From contig JALOPA010000102.1 in the NCBI GenBank assembly GCA_025454125.1, positions 1-6,799 of the forward strand: a stretch of DNA of 6,799 nt, written 5' to 3'. The stretch comes from Thermodesulfobacteriota bacterium. Lineage in GTDB: Bacteria > Desulfobacterota > DSM-4660 > Desulfatiglandales > HGW-15. Shown piece after piece: positions 1 to 6,181 of this stretch; within the stretch, counting starts at the first letter, position 1, and the number at the start of each line of letters is the position of its first letter. The translations under genes and the position numbers were made by a program. The notes beneath the pieces are model-generated. The model was not told the DNA's origin. It did not search any database and worked only from the letters and a program-made list of their open reading frames with translations.

Positions 1-132
1 TCCAAGGCCATGGAGAGAGCCAAAGAGCGTCTCAGCCACGACCGTTCCGACAAAGACATTGATTTTTCAAGGGCTGAAGCCGCTCTGCGCAGGGCCATGG
101 CCAGGCTGAAGGTCGTTCAAAAAGCCGTGTGA
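1..132 (+). CDS. atpC: ATP synthase F1 epsilon subunit, C-terminal end (partial)
   Basis: The first 43 codons in frame 1 read to a TGA at 130-132; the start lies upstream of the window. The visible part is a charged, alanine-rich double helix ending in AEAALRRAMARLKVVQKAV. This matches the C-terminal helical domain of F-type ATPase epsilon subunits, where a stretch such as DIDFxRAEAALRRAxARLKV is typical. In the family, epsilon sits on the central stalk with gamma, couples rotation to catalysis, and its two C-terminal helices can swing up to inhibit ATP hydrolysis. The gene normally ends the atp operon, and a strong terminator 26 bases downstream agrees with that. The assignment rests on a short tail only, but pattern and context agree. 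Confidence 0.82.
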   Translation, partial: SKAMERAKERLSHDRSDKDIDFSRAEAALRRAMARLKVVQKAV

Positions 133-158
133 CAAAGGCTCTCCGCGTTGCAAGAACC

Positions 159-194
159 AATAAAAAAGACAAGCATAAGCTTGTCTTTTTTATT
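159..194 (+). terminator. Intrinsic terminator of the atp operon
   Basis: A perfect 16-bp inverted repeat (159-174 with 179-194) encloses a 4-base loop, ATAA. The stem core is GACAAGC/GCTTGTC flanked by an A6 tract on the left and a T6 tract on the right. Because the tracts are symmetrical the hairpin could stop transcription from either side, but all neighbouring genes read rightwards. It lies 26 bases after the atpC stop codon. Confidence 0.9.
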
Positions 195-220
195 GACTTT
201 TTTCTCTTGCACGTTAGTAT
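193..220 (+). promoter_or_regulatory. Probable sigma-70 promoter for zapB-zapA
   Basis: TTGACT at 193-198 matches the -35 consensus at 5 of 6 positions. TAGTAT at 215-220 matches the -10 consensus at 4 of 6, with a 16-bp spacer. Transcription would start near 227, giving a leader of about 54 nt before the zapB-like gene. The -35 box overlaps the last two bases of the atp terminator, so a new transcription unit starts where the previous one ends. This is a prediction from sequence only. Confidence 0.5.
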
Positions 221-230
221 GAAACACACT

Positions 231-251
231 GCCGGGGATGCTGATCCCGGC
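231..251 (+). promoter_or_regulatory. Short hairpin in the zapB 5' leader
   Basis: GGGAT (235-239) pairs with ATCCC (244-248) around a GCTG loop. The stem continues as GCC (231-233) with GGC (249-251) after a bulged G at 234, giving 8 bp in all. It would lie near the 5' end of the predicted zapB transcript, ending about 20 bases before the ribosome-binding site. No function can be assigned; it could stabilise the 5' end or be chance in GC-rich DNA. Confidence 0.35.
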
Positions 252-280
252 GATTTCGTATGAACCATTGAAGGGGTGTC

Positions 281-523
281 ATGTTTAAGACAGAGGAAAT
301 GGATCAATTTCAAGTCCTTGAAGCAAAAGTGGATTCTCTGATCAAATTCGCTCAATCGCTCAAGAAAGAAAAGGAGTCTCTCCTTGAAAAACTCCACATC
401 CAGGAGGGGAAAATTGCTGACTTGATCAGTGAACTTGAGGGCCTGAAGGGCTCAAGGGACAAGGCGAAGCAAAGGGTTCTTTCTCTGTTGGAAAAACTTG
501 AGCAAATAGAAGTAACTCATTAA
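281..523 (+). CDS. zapB: ZapB-like cell division coiled-coil protein
   Basis: Encodes 80 residues that are almost entirely charged heptad-like coiled coil. The N-terminal FQVLEAKVDSL resembles the FEKLEAKV start of E. coli ZapB, and the C-terminal LLEKLEQIEV resembles its LLGRMEEV end. The length is also nearly the same (E. coli about 81). ZapB is a cytoplasmic dimer that bundles and links ZapA-FtsZ filaments to the division apparatus. The gene sits 59 bases before zapA, which supports the call. The ATG at 281 is preceded by AAGGGG (271-276), a usable though close ribosome-binding site. An in-frame ATG at 299 would give 74 residues and has AGAGGA just upstream, so the start is not certain. 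Short coiled coils match many families by composition; the neighbour gives most of the specificity. Confidence 0.72.
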   Translation: MFKTEEMDQFQVLEAKVDSLIKFAQSLKKEKESLLEKLHIQEGKIADLISELEGLKGSRDKAKQRVLSLLEKLEQIEVTH

Positions 524-526
524 AAT

Positions 527-544
527 CGCATGCATTGACATGCG
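527..544 (+). terminator. Hairpin with T-rich tail between zapB and zapA
   Basis: CGCATG (527-532) pairs perfectly with CATGCG (539-544) around a 6-base loop, and a T-rich run (CTTTGCTTTT, 545-554) follows. It lies 3 bases after the zapB stop codon. The stem is short and the T run is interrupted, so it is at most a weak terminator or attenuator that could lower zapA expression relative to zapB. Confidence 0.35.
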
Positions 545-582
545 CTTTGCTTTTGCCTGAAGCGGTTTTCCCAGGGAGTTTC

Positions 583-876
583 ATGGAACCCGTTAAAGTC
601 AGAATCCGCAATGCCGAGTACCTTGTTCAAAGTGATGAAAACGAGCAGCAGGTGCAGAGGGTTGCGGATTATGTCAACGATAAGCTGAAGGACATTGAAC
701 AGGGAGCCGAAGGGTTGTCCGAAAAGAGAACAGCCATTCTGGCGGCTCTCGACATTGCAGCGGATTACTTCCAGGTTCTGAAGGAAAAGGAAAGCCTGGT
801 GTCTGCGTTGAGGCTGCGGAGTCAGTCCCTGATCCGCTCGATTGATTCGGTCCTGGGGCATTCTGAAAAGCGATAA
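583..876 (+). CDS. zapA: Cell division protein ZapA
   Basis: Encodes 97 residues with the ZapA pattern: an N-terminal beta segment VKVRIRNAEYLVQSDENEQQV (residues 4-24), then VADYVNDKL (28-36), then a long helix with AILAALDIAADYFQVLKEKE (51-70) that in the family forms the tetrameric coiled coil. ZapA binds FtsZ directly, cross-links protofilaments at midcell and recruits ZapB. The start at 583 was chosen because homologues begin a few residues before this beta strand and because AGGGAG (573-578) lies 4 bases upstream. A frame-compatible ATG at 535 would add 16 hydrophobic, unlike residues and falls inside the intergenic hairpin. The gene is directly followed by a 6S-like RNA, the same order as zapA-ssrS in Gammaproteobacteria. 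Confidence 0.87.
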   Translation: MEPVKVRIRNAEYLVQSDENEQQVQRVADYVNDKLKDIEQGAEGLSEKRTAILAALDIAADYFQVLKEKESLVSALRLRSQSLIRSIDSVLGHSEKR

Positions 877-877
877 G

Positions 878-1080
878 ACCTGTCTTTTTCCCGTTCTTTG
901 AGCACGGGGCAAGGGAGGACTTGTCGAGGCCAATACGACCTGCTCGGCCGTGAGGAACGGAGGCGGTCGAAAGAGAACTGGGGACCCTGTTGCGGCGCTT
1001 CGGCCCTGACGAGATCAAAGGGCCGGGAAGAGCCGCTTGGGGCAACCGAGGGGTTGACTAGCAAGGCGCGATGGAAAAGA
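878..1080 (+). ncRNA. ssrS: Probable 6S RNA (boundaries approximate)
   Basis: This roughly 200-nt non-coding interval directly after zapA has the position and size of 6S RNA, which mimics an open promoter and binds RNA polymerase-sigma-70. The sequence folds as a long interrupted rod. A closing stem forms from 883-891 with 1073-1080 (8 bp, one bulged U), continued by 892-894 with 1068-1070 and CTTtG (896-900) with CAAG (1062-1065). An inner stem joins 936-947 to 1046-1056 (11 bp with one bulged G). A distal hairpin joins 992-1007 to 1019-1036, including CGGCCCT/AGGGCCG, and CCC 985-987 with GGG 1040-1042 extends it. The purine-rich 901-935 could be one side of the central bubble. I did not match the conserved 6S core base by base. 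A GATAAG box at 872-877 could be a -10 element, but no good -35 is visible. Identity rests on synteny and fold. Confidence 0.57.
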
Positions 1081-1147
1081 GCCTTTTAACATATCGTTCA
1101 GAACATACCAACATGCTTCTCCCGGGAAGCATTGACGATAAAAGGCT
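1080..1147 (+). other. Structured RNA element downstream of the 6S-like RNA
   Basis: AGCCTTT (1080-1086) pairs with AAAGGCT (1141-1147). After a 5-base bulge (TAACA, 1087-1091), TATCGT (1092-1097) pairs with ACGATA (1135-1140), for 13 bp in two blocks. Inside lies a perfect hairpin, ATGCTTC (1113-1119) with GAAGCAT (1126-1132), around a 6-base loop. The element begins where the predicted 6S RNA ends. It has no U tract and so does not look like a terminator by itself. It may be a 3' extension or processing signal of the 6S precursor, or part of the rny leader. Confidence 0.5.
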
Positions 1148-1157
1148 GTGTGTTTGG

Positions 1158-1187
1158 AATCTCCCGACCTTAGGGCCGGGGGATTTT
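1158..1187 (+). terminator. Candidate terminator after the 6S-like RNA
   Basis: AATCTCCCG (1158-1166) pairs with CGGGGGATT (1177-1185) over 9 bp with a single G-U pair, around a 10-base loop in which CC 1168-1169 may also pair with GG 1174-1175. Four Ts at 1184-1187 overlap and follow the right arm. The GC-rich stem plus a short T run suggests an intrinsic terminator for the upstream RNA, but the T run is weak. It could instead be a leader hairpin of rny. Confidence 0.45.
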
Positions 1188-1358
1188 GACCTCTCGCGGT
1201 TTCCTTCAGTCGCTTTCCGGCTCTCCTGATTCTTTTTCCTCTCCTGAGCGTTCCTCGAAGCAGTGCCTCTGATCTGGGGTTTAACCGGCAGAACTCTCCT
1301 CGTCTTCGGATCCGGAGCAGGATTGCCGATATTTCATATACGAAAAGGATGATCGCAT
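1188..1358 (+). promoter_or_regulatory. Upstream region of rny
   Basis: No protein gene is seen in these 171 bases. About 1190-1300 is pyrimidine-rich, with repeated CTCTCC/TTCCTC-type runs, and then the sequence becomes more mixed and AT-richer (1321-1358). The ribosome-binding site of rny is AAGGAT at 1345-1350, 8 bases before the ATG at 1359. Two ATGs overlap here (1359 and 1364); only the first is in the rny frame. A promoter for rny is expected but I cannot define convincing -35/-10 boxes; the AT-rich stretch 1327-1342 is the most likely place. Confidence 0.4.
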
Positions 1359-2921
1359 ATGTCATGGATTCAAATCTTAGGGATCTTTGTTGTAGGGATT
1401 CTTTTGGGTCTGCTTCTGGGGTTCTGGACCCGAAAGAGGGTGGTGGAAAGGCAGTATGACTCCATCAGGAACTATTCGAAGAAGATCATCAATGAGGCCC
1501 ACAAAAGAGCAAAGGCCCTGAAAAAAGATGCGGCGATCCGGGCCAAGGACACGCTCTACCAGATGAAACTGGAGTTTGACCGGGAGAGCAAAGAGAAGAA
1601 AGAACAAATGGCCATTCAGGAGAAACGGATCTTCCACAAGGAAGAAAACCTGGATAAGAAGATCGAACAGTATGAACAGAAGGAGAAGAAACTCTTCAAA
1701 AGAGAAAAGGACATCGAGGCCGTTGAAGAAGACATGAAAGCCAAACAGGCGCAGCTTGAAGAAATGGTCAGCGCCCAGAGAAAGGAACTCGAGAGGGTGG
1801 CGGGGCTTTCAAGCGAAGAAGCCAAGGCGCTGCTTGTCGGCTCTCTGGAGGAGGAGGCCAAGGCGGATGCAGCCAAGCTGATGCGCAGGATTGAAACTGA
1901 AACCAGGGAGGCGGCGCAACGCAAGGCGCAGGAGATCCTCGGGTTGGCCATCAAGCGGTATGCGGGCGACTATGTGGCGGAAAAGACCGTGTCCGTGGTG
2001 AGCCTGCCCAACGAGGAGATGAAGGGCCGGATCATCGGACGGGAAGGCCGGAACATCCGTGCCATCGAGGCGGCCACGGGGATTGACGTGATCATTGACG
2101 ACACGCCGGAAGCCGTGATTCTCTCCGGCTTCAACCCGGTGCGCCGGGAAGTGGCGAAGATCGCGCTGGAGCGGTTGATCGACGACGGCCGAATCCACCC
2201 GGCCCGTATTGAAGAGATGGTGGACAAGGTGAACAAGGAAATCGAAGCAGGCATCAAAGAGGCGGGCGAGCAGGCCGCCTTTGACCTGGGCGTGCATGGG
2301 ATGGATCCGGAAATCATCAAGCTGGTGGGCCGGCTCAAGTACCGGACCAGTTTCGCCCAAAACGTGTTTCTCCACTCCCTGGAGGTGGGATTCCTCTGCG
2401 GGGTCATGGCTTCGGAACTGGGCCTCAACGTCAAGCAGGCGAAACGGGCGGGCCTGCTCCACGACATCGGCAAGGCCGTGGACCACGAAGTCGAGGGACC
2501 CCACGCGCTCATCGGCGCGGAGCTCGCGAAGAAATACAACGAGGCCCCTCAGGTCATTCACGCGATTGCGGCCCATCATGAAGAGGTGCCGCCCGAATCG
2601 GTTCTGGCGGTCCTGGTGCAGGCGGCGGACATGCTCTCCGGGGCCAGGCCCGGGGCGCGTCAGGAAATGCTGGAATCCTACGTGAAGAGGCTGGAAGACC
2701 TGGAAAAGATCGCCACCTCCTTTGCGGGAGTGACCAAGTCCTACGCGATCCAGGCCGGCCGTGAAATCCGAATCATGGTGGAGGGCAAGATCGTCGGGGA
2801 TGATCAGTCGTTCGTTCTCTGCCGGGACATTGCCAAAAAAATCGAAAAGGAACTGACCTATCCCGGTCAGATCAAAGTCACGGTGATCCGGGAGACCCGC
2901 GCCGTGGAGTATGCGAGGTGA
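1359..2921 (+). CDS. rny: Ribonuclease Y (membrane-anchored endoribonuclease)
   Basis: A complete 520-residue protein of the usual family length. In order: an N-terminal membrane anchor (residues 4-23, rich in Ile, Leu and Gly), a long Lys/Glu-rich coiled coil (about 25-200), a KH RNA-binding domain with [11 protein letters not shown] (223-233) carrying the GREG loop 227-230, and an HD domain with H339, the H368-D369 pair in LLHDIGK, H382, H406-H407 and D424 in [12 protein letters not shown]. The C-terminal block ends [16 protein letters not shown], typical of the family. RNase Y is a metal-dependent endonuclease on the inner face of the membrane that starts mRNA decay and processing. All expected HD residues are present, so it should be active. 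It starts at the ATG at 1359 with AAGGAT 8 bases upstream. Whether it is co-transcribed with the 6S-like RNA is unclear because a candidate terminator lies between them. Confidence 0.96.
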   Translation: MSWIQILGIFVVGILLGLLLGFWTRKRVVERQYDSIRNYSKKIINEAHKRAKALKKDAAIRAKDTLYQMKLEFDRESKEKKEQMAIQEKRIFHKEENLDKKIEQYEQKEKKLFKREKDIEAVEEDMKAKQAQLEEMVSAQRKELERVAGLSSEEAKALLVGSLEEEAKADAAKLMRRIETETREAAQRKAQEILGLAIKRYAGDYVAEKTVSVVSLPNEEMKGRIIGREGRNIRAIEAATGIDVIIDDTPEAVILSGFNPVRREVAKIALERLIDDGRIHPARIEEMVDKVNKEIEAGIKEAGEQAAFDLGVHGMDPEIIKLVGRLKYRTSFAQNVFLHSLEVGFLCGVMASELGLNVKQAKRAGLLHDIGKAVDHEVEGPHALIGAELAKKYNEAPQVIHAIAAHHEEVPPESVLAVLVQAADMLSGARPGARQEMLESYVKRLEDLEKIATSFAGVTKSYAIQAGREIRIMVEGKIVGDDQSFVLCRDIAKKIEKELTYPGQIKVTVIRETRAVEYAR

Positions 2922-2933
2922 TCGAGTTTTCAA

Positions 2934-2962
2934 TTGTTTTGAGTCGCGATCCCTGATAAAAT
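2934..2962 (+). promoter_or_regulatory. Candidate promoter after rny
   Basis: TTGTTT at 2934-2939 (3 of 6 to the -35 consensus) and TAAAAT at 2957-2962 (5 of 6 to the -10 consensus) are separated by 17 bp. The predicted start, near 2969, falls inside the left arm of the inverted repeat at 2967-2994. It begins 12 bases after the rny stop and would drive the small gene at 3022. The -35 box is weak. Confidence 0.38.
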
Positions 2963-2966
2963 GGCA

Positions 2967-2994
2967 CTCAAGATCCGATCCCGCCGATCTTGAG
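2967..2994. repeat. Perfect 9-bp inverted repeat before the small beta-repeat gene
   Basis: CTCAAGATC (2967-2975) and GATCTTGAG (2986-2994) are exact reverse complements around a 10-base loop. With a bulged G at 2995, two more pairs form (2965-2966 with 2996-2997). No T run follows, so it is not a standard terminator. It lies just after a candidate -10 box and 27 bases before the chosen start codon, so it could be an operator or a 5'-leader hairpin. A GTG at 2995, in frame with the downstream gene, abuts it. Confidence 0.6.
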
Positions 2995-3021
2995 GTGAGC
3001 TCACGGGAGAGCGTTCGACCT

Positions 3022-3390
3022 ATGGAAAAGACTCTCTACGACAGCAAAGGGGATCCGGTGGCTTACATCGCCCTGGATTATCGTCAGGCCATCTTTCTCT
3101 GGGACGGTGTTGCGGCGGCTTACCTCTACGAAGAGGATCACGTTTACGGCATCAACGGCCGGCACCTCGGCTGGTTCATCGACGACATCCTCTATGATCA
3201 AGAGGGGGCCAGAGTCGGATTCACCTCCAGCACTTGCCCGGCCGCTGTCGGTAAAAGAGCCCCCAAGGGCAAGAGATCGGTTCTCCCCGAATTGAAGCCC
3301 AGATGGGCCGCACCCCCTGTCCCCAAACTGAGCTTTCGGGAAGCAGCTCAGAGCCTGGCGGACTTCCTCGGTGAGGGTCGAGCCGCCTGA
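3022..3390 (+). CDS. Small four-repeat beta protein (4-fold beta flower type)
   Basis: Encodes 122 residues. The first 70 contain four imperfect repeats of an aromatic/small/Gly pattern: LYDSKGDPVAYI (5-16), IFLWDGVAAAYLY (24-36), VYGINGRHLGWF (41-52) and LYDQEGARVGFT (57-68). As I recall, this is the pattern of the proteins named 4-fold beta flower, whose function is unknown. A Lys/Arg/Pro-rich linker (about 78-101) follows, then a short helix, LSFREAAQSLADFL (103-116). No signal peptide or membrane segment is visible, so it is probably cytoplasmic. The ATG at 3022 was chosen because the repeat domain begins right after it. Its best ribosome-binding site, GGGAG (3005-3009), is rather far at 12 bases, so the in-frame GTG at 2995 is an alternative. 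The frame is open back to an ATG at 2911 overlapping rny, but those residues do not look like a protein domain. Confidence 0.72.
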   Translation: MEKTLYDSKGDPVAYIALDYRQAIFLWDGVAAAYLYEEDHVYGINGRHLGWFIDDILYDQEGARVGFTSSTCPAAVGKRAPKGKRSVLPELKPRWAAPPVPKLSFREAAQSLADFLGEGRAA

Positions 3391-3400
3391 GAGAGATCTT

Positions 3401-3416
3401 TCCGGGGAACCTCGGA
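3401..3416 (+). terminator. Weak hairpin between the small gene and polA
   Basis: TCCGGG (3401-3406) pairs with CCTCGGA (3411-3416 for the stem) over 6 bp including one G-U pair, with a 4-base loop, 10 bases after the stop at 3390. No T run follows. It may slow or end transcription or be chance; the rest of the 106-base gap before the polA start shows no clear promoter. Confidence 0.2.
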
Positions 3417-3470
3417 TTCGGCTGCCATGACTTCACCGCCCGAGCAACCTTCCTGAATCTCCTTTCTCTT

Positions 3471-3507
3471 TCATGACCCAAGAGGTGGAAGACGTCATGA
3501 CCCAAGA
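3471..3507 (+). repeat. 13-bp direct repeat duplicating the polA start codon region
   Basis: TCATGACCCAAGA occurs at 3471-3483 and again at 3495-3507, exactly 24 bp (8 codons) apart and in the same frame. Both copies carry an ATG followed by Thr-Gln-Glu codons. Only the second ATG (3497) has a Shine-Dalgarno-like AGGTGG (3483-3488) at a good distance, and that site lies between the two copies. Confidence 0.85.
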
Positions 3508-6181
3508 AGAAAAATGTCTCTATCTGGTGGATGGGAGCTCCTACATTCACCGGGCCTTCCACGCGGTGAGGAACCTCTCGAACTCCAAAGGCCTTCCGAC
3601 GAACGCCGTCTTCGGATTCTCCAGAATGCTCCTGAAACTCCTGGGGGACAAAAAGCCCACTCACATCGCCGTGGTGTTCGATGCCAAGGGCCCCACCTTC
3701 CGACATGCCCTCTACGACCGGTACAAAGCAACCAGACCTCCCGCCCCCGAGGATCTGGTGACCCAGTTCCCGTACATCAGGGCGATCGTGCAGGGGCTCG
3801 GCCTGGCCATGCTTGAAAAAGAAGGCTATGAGGCGGACGATATCATCGGAACGCTGGCGAGAGTCGGCCAGGAGCAGGGCTACAAAATCCTTGTCGTCAC
3901 CGGCGACAAGGACTTCAGGCAGATCCTCTCTCCCTCGGTCACCCTGTGGGACACGATGAAGGACAAGGTCACGACCTATGAAACCTTCACATCAGAGTAT
4001 GGGCTCCGGCCCGAGCAGATGATCGACGTCATGGGGCTCTCAGGGGACAGCTCGGACAACATCCCGGGAGTCCCGGGGGTGGGCGAGAAAACGGCGATGG
4101 AACTGGTGAAGCAGTTTGGAACCCTGGAAGAGGTTCTCGACAACGCCCAGAACGTCAAGAAAGCCAAGCTCAAGGAAAACCTGGTCCGGTCACGGGAGGA
4201 AGCGCTTCTGAGCAAGAAGCTGGTGGCTCTGGACCTGAACGTTCCCCTGGACCAGGGCCCGGAAAACTTCCGGGTCGGCGGACCGGATCGGAAAAAGCTG
4301 GGCGAGATCTTTCGCGAGCTGGAGTTCCGGGAACTCTGGGAGCGGTTTGCTCCGGAAGAGCACAAGGAGGAAAAGGATTTTACCCTGTGCCTTTCCGAAG
4401 AGGATCTTCGTGCGGTGACGGATCGGGTCAGGCACAACCGGCTGGTTTCCTTGCGCCTGGAAACTTCGGCCGAAAGCGCGATGAGAGCGGAGGTGGCGGG
4501 CCTGTCCCTTTCCTGGGAGGAGGGCCGTGCGGCCTATGTGCCCTTTCGCCACTCTTACCTGGGAGCGCCGCGTCAGCTGGAGTTCCCCCAGGGGACCGGT
4601 GCACTCAAGGCGCTCTTGGAGGAGGAATCCATTGCGAAGGTGGGGCAGGACATCAAGACCGATGCTCTGGTGCTTCGCCGGCACGGGATCGTTCTTTCGG
4701 GCATTCGATTCGACACCATGATCGCCTCCTATGTTCTCAACCCGGGGCTCAAGCAACATGAGCTGAACACCCTGGTTCAGCAACACCTGGGCGCCAAGGT
4801 TCTCTCTTACGAGGAGGTGGCCGGAAAGAGCAGGGGGCCGGAGGCGCTGTCTTCGGTGGAGGTGACGCGGGCCATGGAGTATTCCTGCGAAAGGGCGGAA
4901 GCGGCCCTGAAGCTGAAGCGCGTCATGGAGGAAAAACTGGTTTCCGACAAGAACGACGGCCTGTTTTACGATCTCGAGATGCGGCTCGTTCCGGTTCTCA
5001 TGGACATGGAATGGGAAGGGATACGGATCGACATCCCCTTTTTCAAGGCCCATTCCGAGAAATACCGAGAGGAGCTCCAAAGGATCGAGGGAGAGATCTA
5101 CGAAGAGGCGGGGATGAAATTCAACATCAACTCCCCGCAGCAGCTCGGGCAGGTGCTCTTCGAGAAGCTGGGTCTTCCTGCGCAGAAGAAAACAGGGAAA
5201 ACAAAGGCCTATTCGACGGATGTGAAGGTTCTCACACGATTGGCCTCCCTTCCGTTCAAGATGCCCAGGCTTCTTCTCAGGTACAGAACCCTGTCCAAGC
5301 TGAAATCCACCTATCTGGATGCCCTGATCGACCTGGTCCACCCTGTGACCGGAAGGATTCACACGTCTTTCAATCAGGCCGTGACCGCCACAGGCCGCCT
5401 GAGCAGCAGCAACCCGAACCTCCAGAACATCCCGAGCCGGGGAGAAGAGGGAAGGGAGATTCGCAAGGGGTTCATTGCCGACCAAGGACAGGTGTTCTTA
5501 TCCGCCGACTACAGCCAGATCGAGCTGAGGGTCTTTGCCCACTATTCGGGAGATCCTGCCTTCATAGAAGCCTTCAGGCAGGACGAAGACATCCACGCCC
5601 GAACGGCCTCTGAAGTCCTGGGCGTCGAGAAGGATCGGGTCACCCCGGACATGAGGCGAATCGCCAAGGCCATCAATTTCGGCATTATCTACGGAATGGG
5701 GCCTCAGACCCTGAGTGAGCAGCTGGGCATCGACGCGGGAACGGCAAAAGACTACATCGCCGCGTACTACGGCCGGTACCAGGGGGTGGCCCGTTACAGG
5801 GAGTCGGCCGTGGCTTCGGCCAGGGAGAGAGGGTACGTGACGACCCTCTTTCAGCGCAGACGATATCTGGCGGACATCGAGCACAAGAACCGGATGATCC
5901 GGGCCGAGTCGGAGCGCATGGCCATCAACACGCCCATCCAGGGAACCGCGGCGGACCTGATCAAGAAGGCGATGATCCGCATTCACGAAAGGCTCAAAGA
6001 AGAAAGGCTCCAGTCCCGGCTCCTGGTGCAGGTCCATGACGAACTTCTCTTCGAGGTTCCGGAGGCGGAGATCTCGCAGGTGAGTGCGCTGGTCAAAGAG
6101 GAAATGGAAGGTGTTCACCCGCTGGCGGTGCCTCTCAAGGTGGATATGAAAACAGGGAAAAACTGGGAGGAAGCGCATTGA
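3497..6181 (+). CDS. polA: DNA polymerase I
   Basis: Encodes 894 residues, close to the usual PolA length. The 5'-nuclease domain (about 1-290) keeps its acidic metal ligands: D12, D62, E112/D114/D115, D137/D139 and D184/D187, with a helix-hairpin-helix near IPGVPGVGEKTA (189-200). The polymerase domain (about 490-894) has motif A DYSQIELR (671-678), motif B R720..K724..F728..Y732 and motif C VHDE (846-849), so gap filling and primer removal should be intact. The central 3'-5' exonuclease fold (about 295-480) is present but degenerate. Against E. coli D355, E357, D424, Y497 and D501 it has R320, E322, D389, Y462 and R466 at identical spacing, so two metal ligands are arginine and proofreading is probably lost. 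The start at 3497 is preferred for AGGTGG 8 bases upstream; the in-frame ATG at 3473 (902 residues) has no ribosome-binding site. A repeat-rich region with a T run follows the stop. Confidence 0.97.
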   Translation: MTQEEKCLYLVDGSSYIHRAFHAVRNLSNSKGLPTNAVFGFSRMLLKLLGDKKPTHIAVVFDAKGPTFRHALYDRYKATRPPAPEDLVTQFPYIRAIVQGLGLAMLEKEGYEADDIIGTLARVGQEQGYKILVVTGDKDFRQILSPSVTLWDTMKDKVTTYETFTSEYGLRPEQMIDVMGLSGDSSDNIPGVPGVGEKTAMELVKQFGTLEEVLDNAQNVKKAKLKENLVRSREEALLSKKLVALDLNVPLDQGPENFRVGGPDRKKLGEIFRELEFRELWERFAPEEHKEEKDFTLCLSEEDLRAVTDRVRHNRLVSLRLETSAESAMRAEVAGLSLSWEEGRAAYVPFRHSYLGAPRQLEFPQGTGALKALLEEESIAKVGQDIKTDALVLRRHGIVLSGIRFDTMIASYVLNPGLKQHELNTLVQQHLGAKVLSYEEVAGKSRGPEALSSVEVTRAMEYSCERAEAALKLKRVMEEKLVSDKNDGLFYDLEMRLVPVLMDMEWEGIRIDIPFFKAHSEKYREELQRIEGEIYEEAGMKFNINSPQQLGQVLFEKLGLPAQKKTGKTKAYSTDVKVLTRLASLPFKMPRLLLRYRTLSKLKSTYLDALIDLVHPVTGRIHTSFNQAVTATGRLSSSNPNLQNIPSRGEEGREIRKGFIADQGQVFLSADYSQIELRVFAHYSGDPAFIEAFRQDEDIHARTASEVLGVEKDRVTPDMRRIAKAINFGIIYGMGPQTLSEQLGIDAGTAKDYIAAYYGRYQGVARYRESAVASARERGYVTTLFQRRRYLADIEHKNRMIRAESERMAINTPIQGTAADLIKKAMIRIHERLKEERLQSRLLVQVHDELLFEVPEAEISQVSALVKEEMEGVHPLAVPLKVDMKTGKNWEEAH

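Noticed and set aside
535..540. Perfect TTGACA -35 box between zapB and zapA
   Set aside because: No acceptable -10 box lies 15-19 bases downstream; the hexamer falls in the loop and right arm of the intergenic hairpin.
898..1089. Open frame of 63 codons inside the 6S-like region (and several on the minus strand)
   Set aside because: The composition is Arg/Gly-rich with no domain, the plus-strand frame ends within the RNA element, and the base-paired structure explains the region better.
1809..2933. Long open frame of 374 codons on the minus strand opposite rny
   Set aside because: It lies over a clear RNase Y gene in high-GC DNA, where antisense frames stay open by codon bias; the product is rich in His, Arg and Pro and shows no domain.
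2911..3021. Upstream extension of the small beta-repeat gene to an ATG overlapping rny
   Set aside because: The extra 37 residues are unrelated to the repeat domain and include the promoter-like site and inverted repeat; there is no good ribosome-binding site.
4190..5485. Long open frame of 431 codons on the minus strand opposite polA
   Set aside because: Shadow of polA codon usage; low-complexity product with no recognisable motif and no plausible ribosome-binding context.
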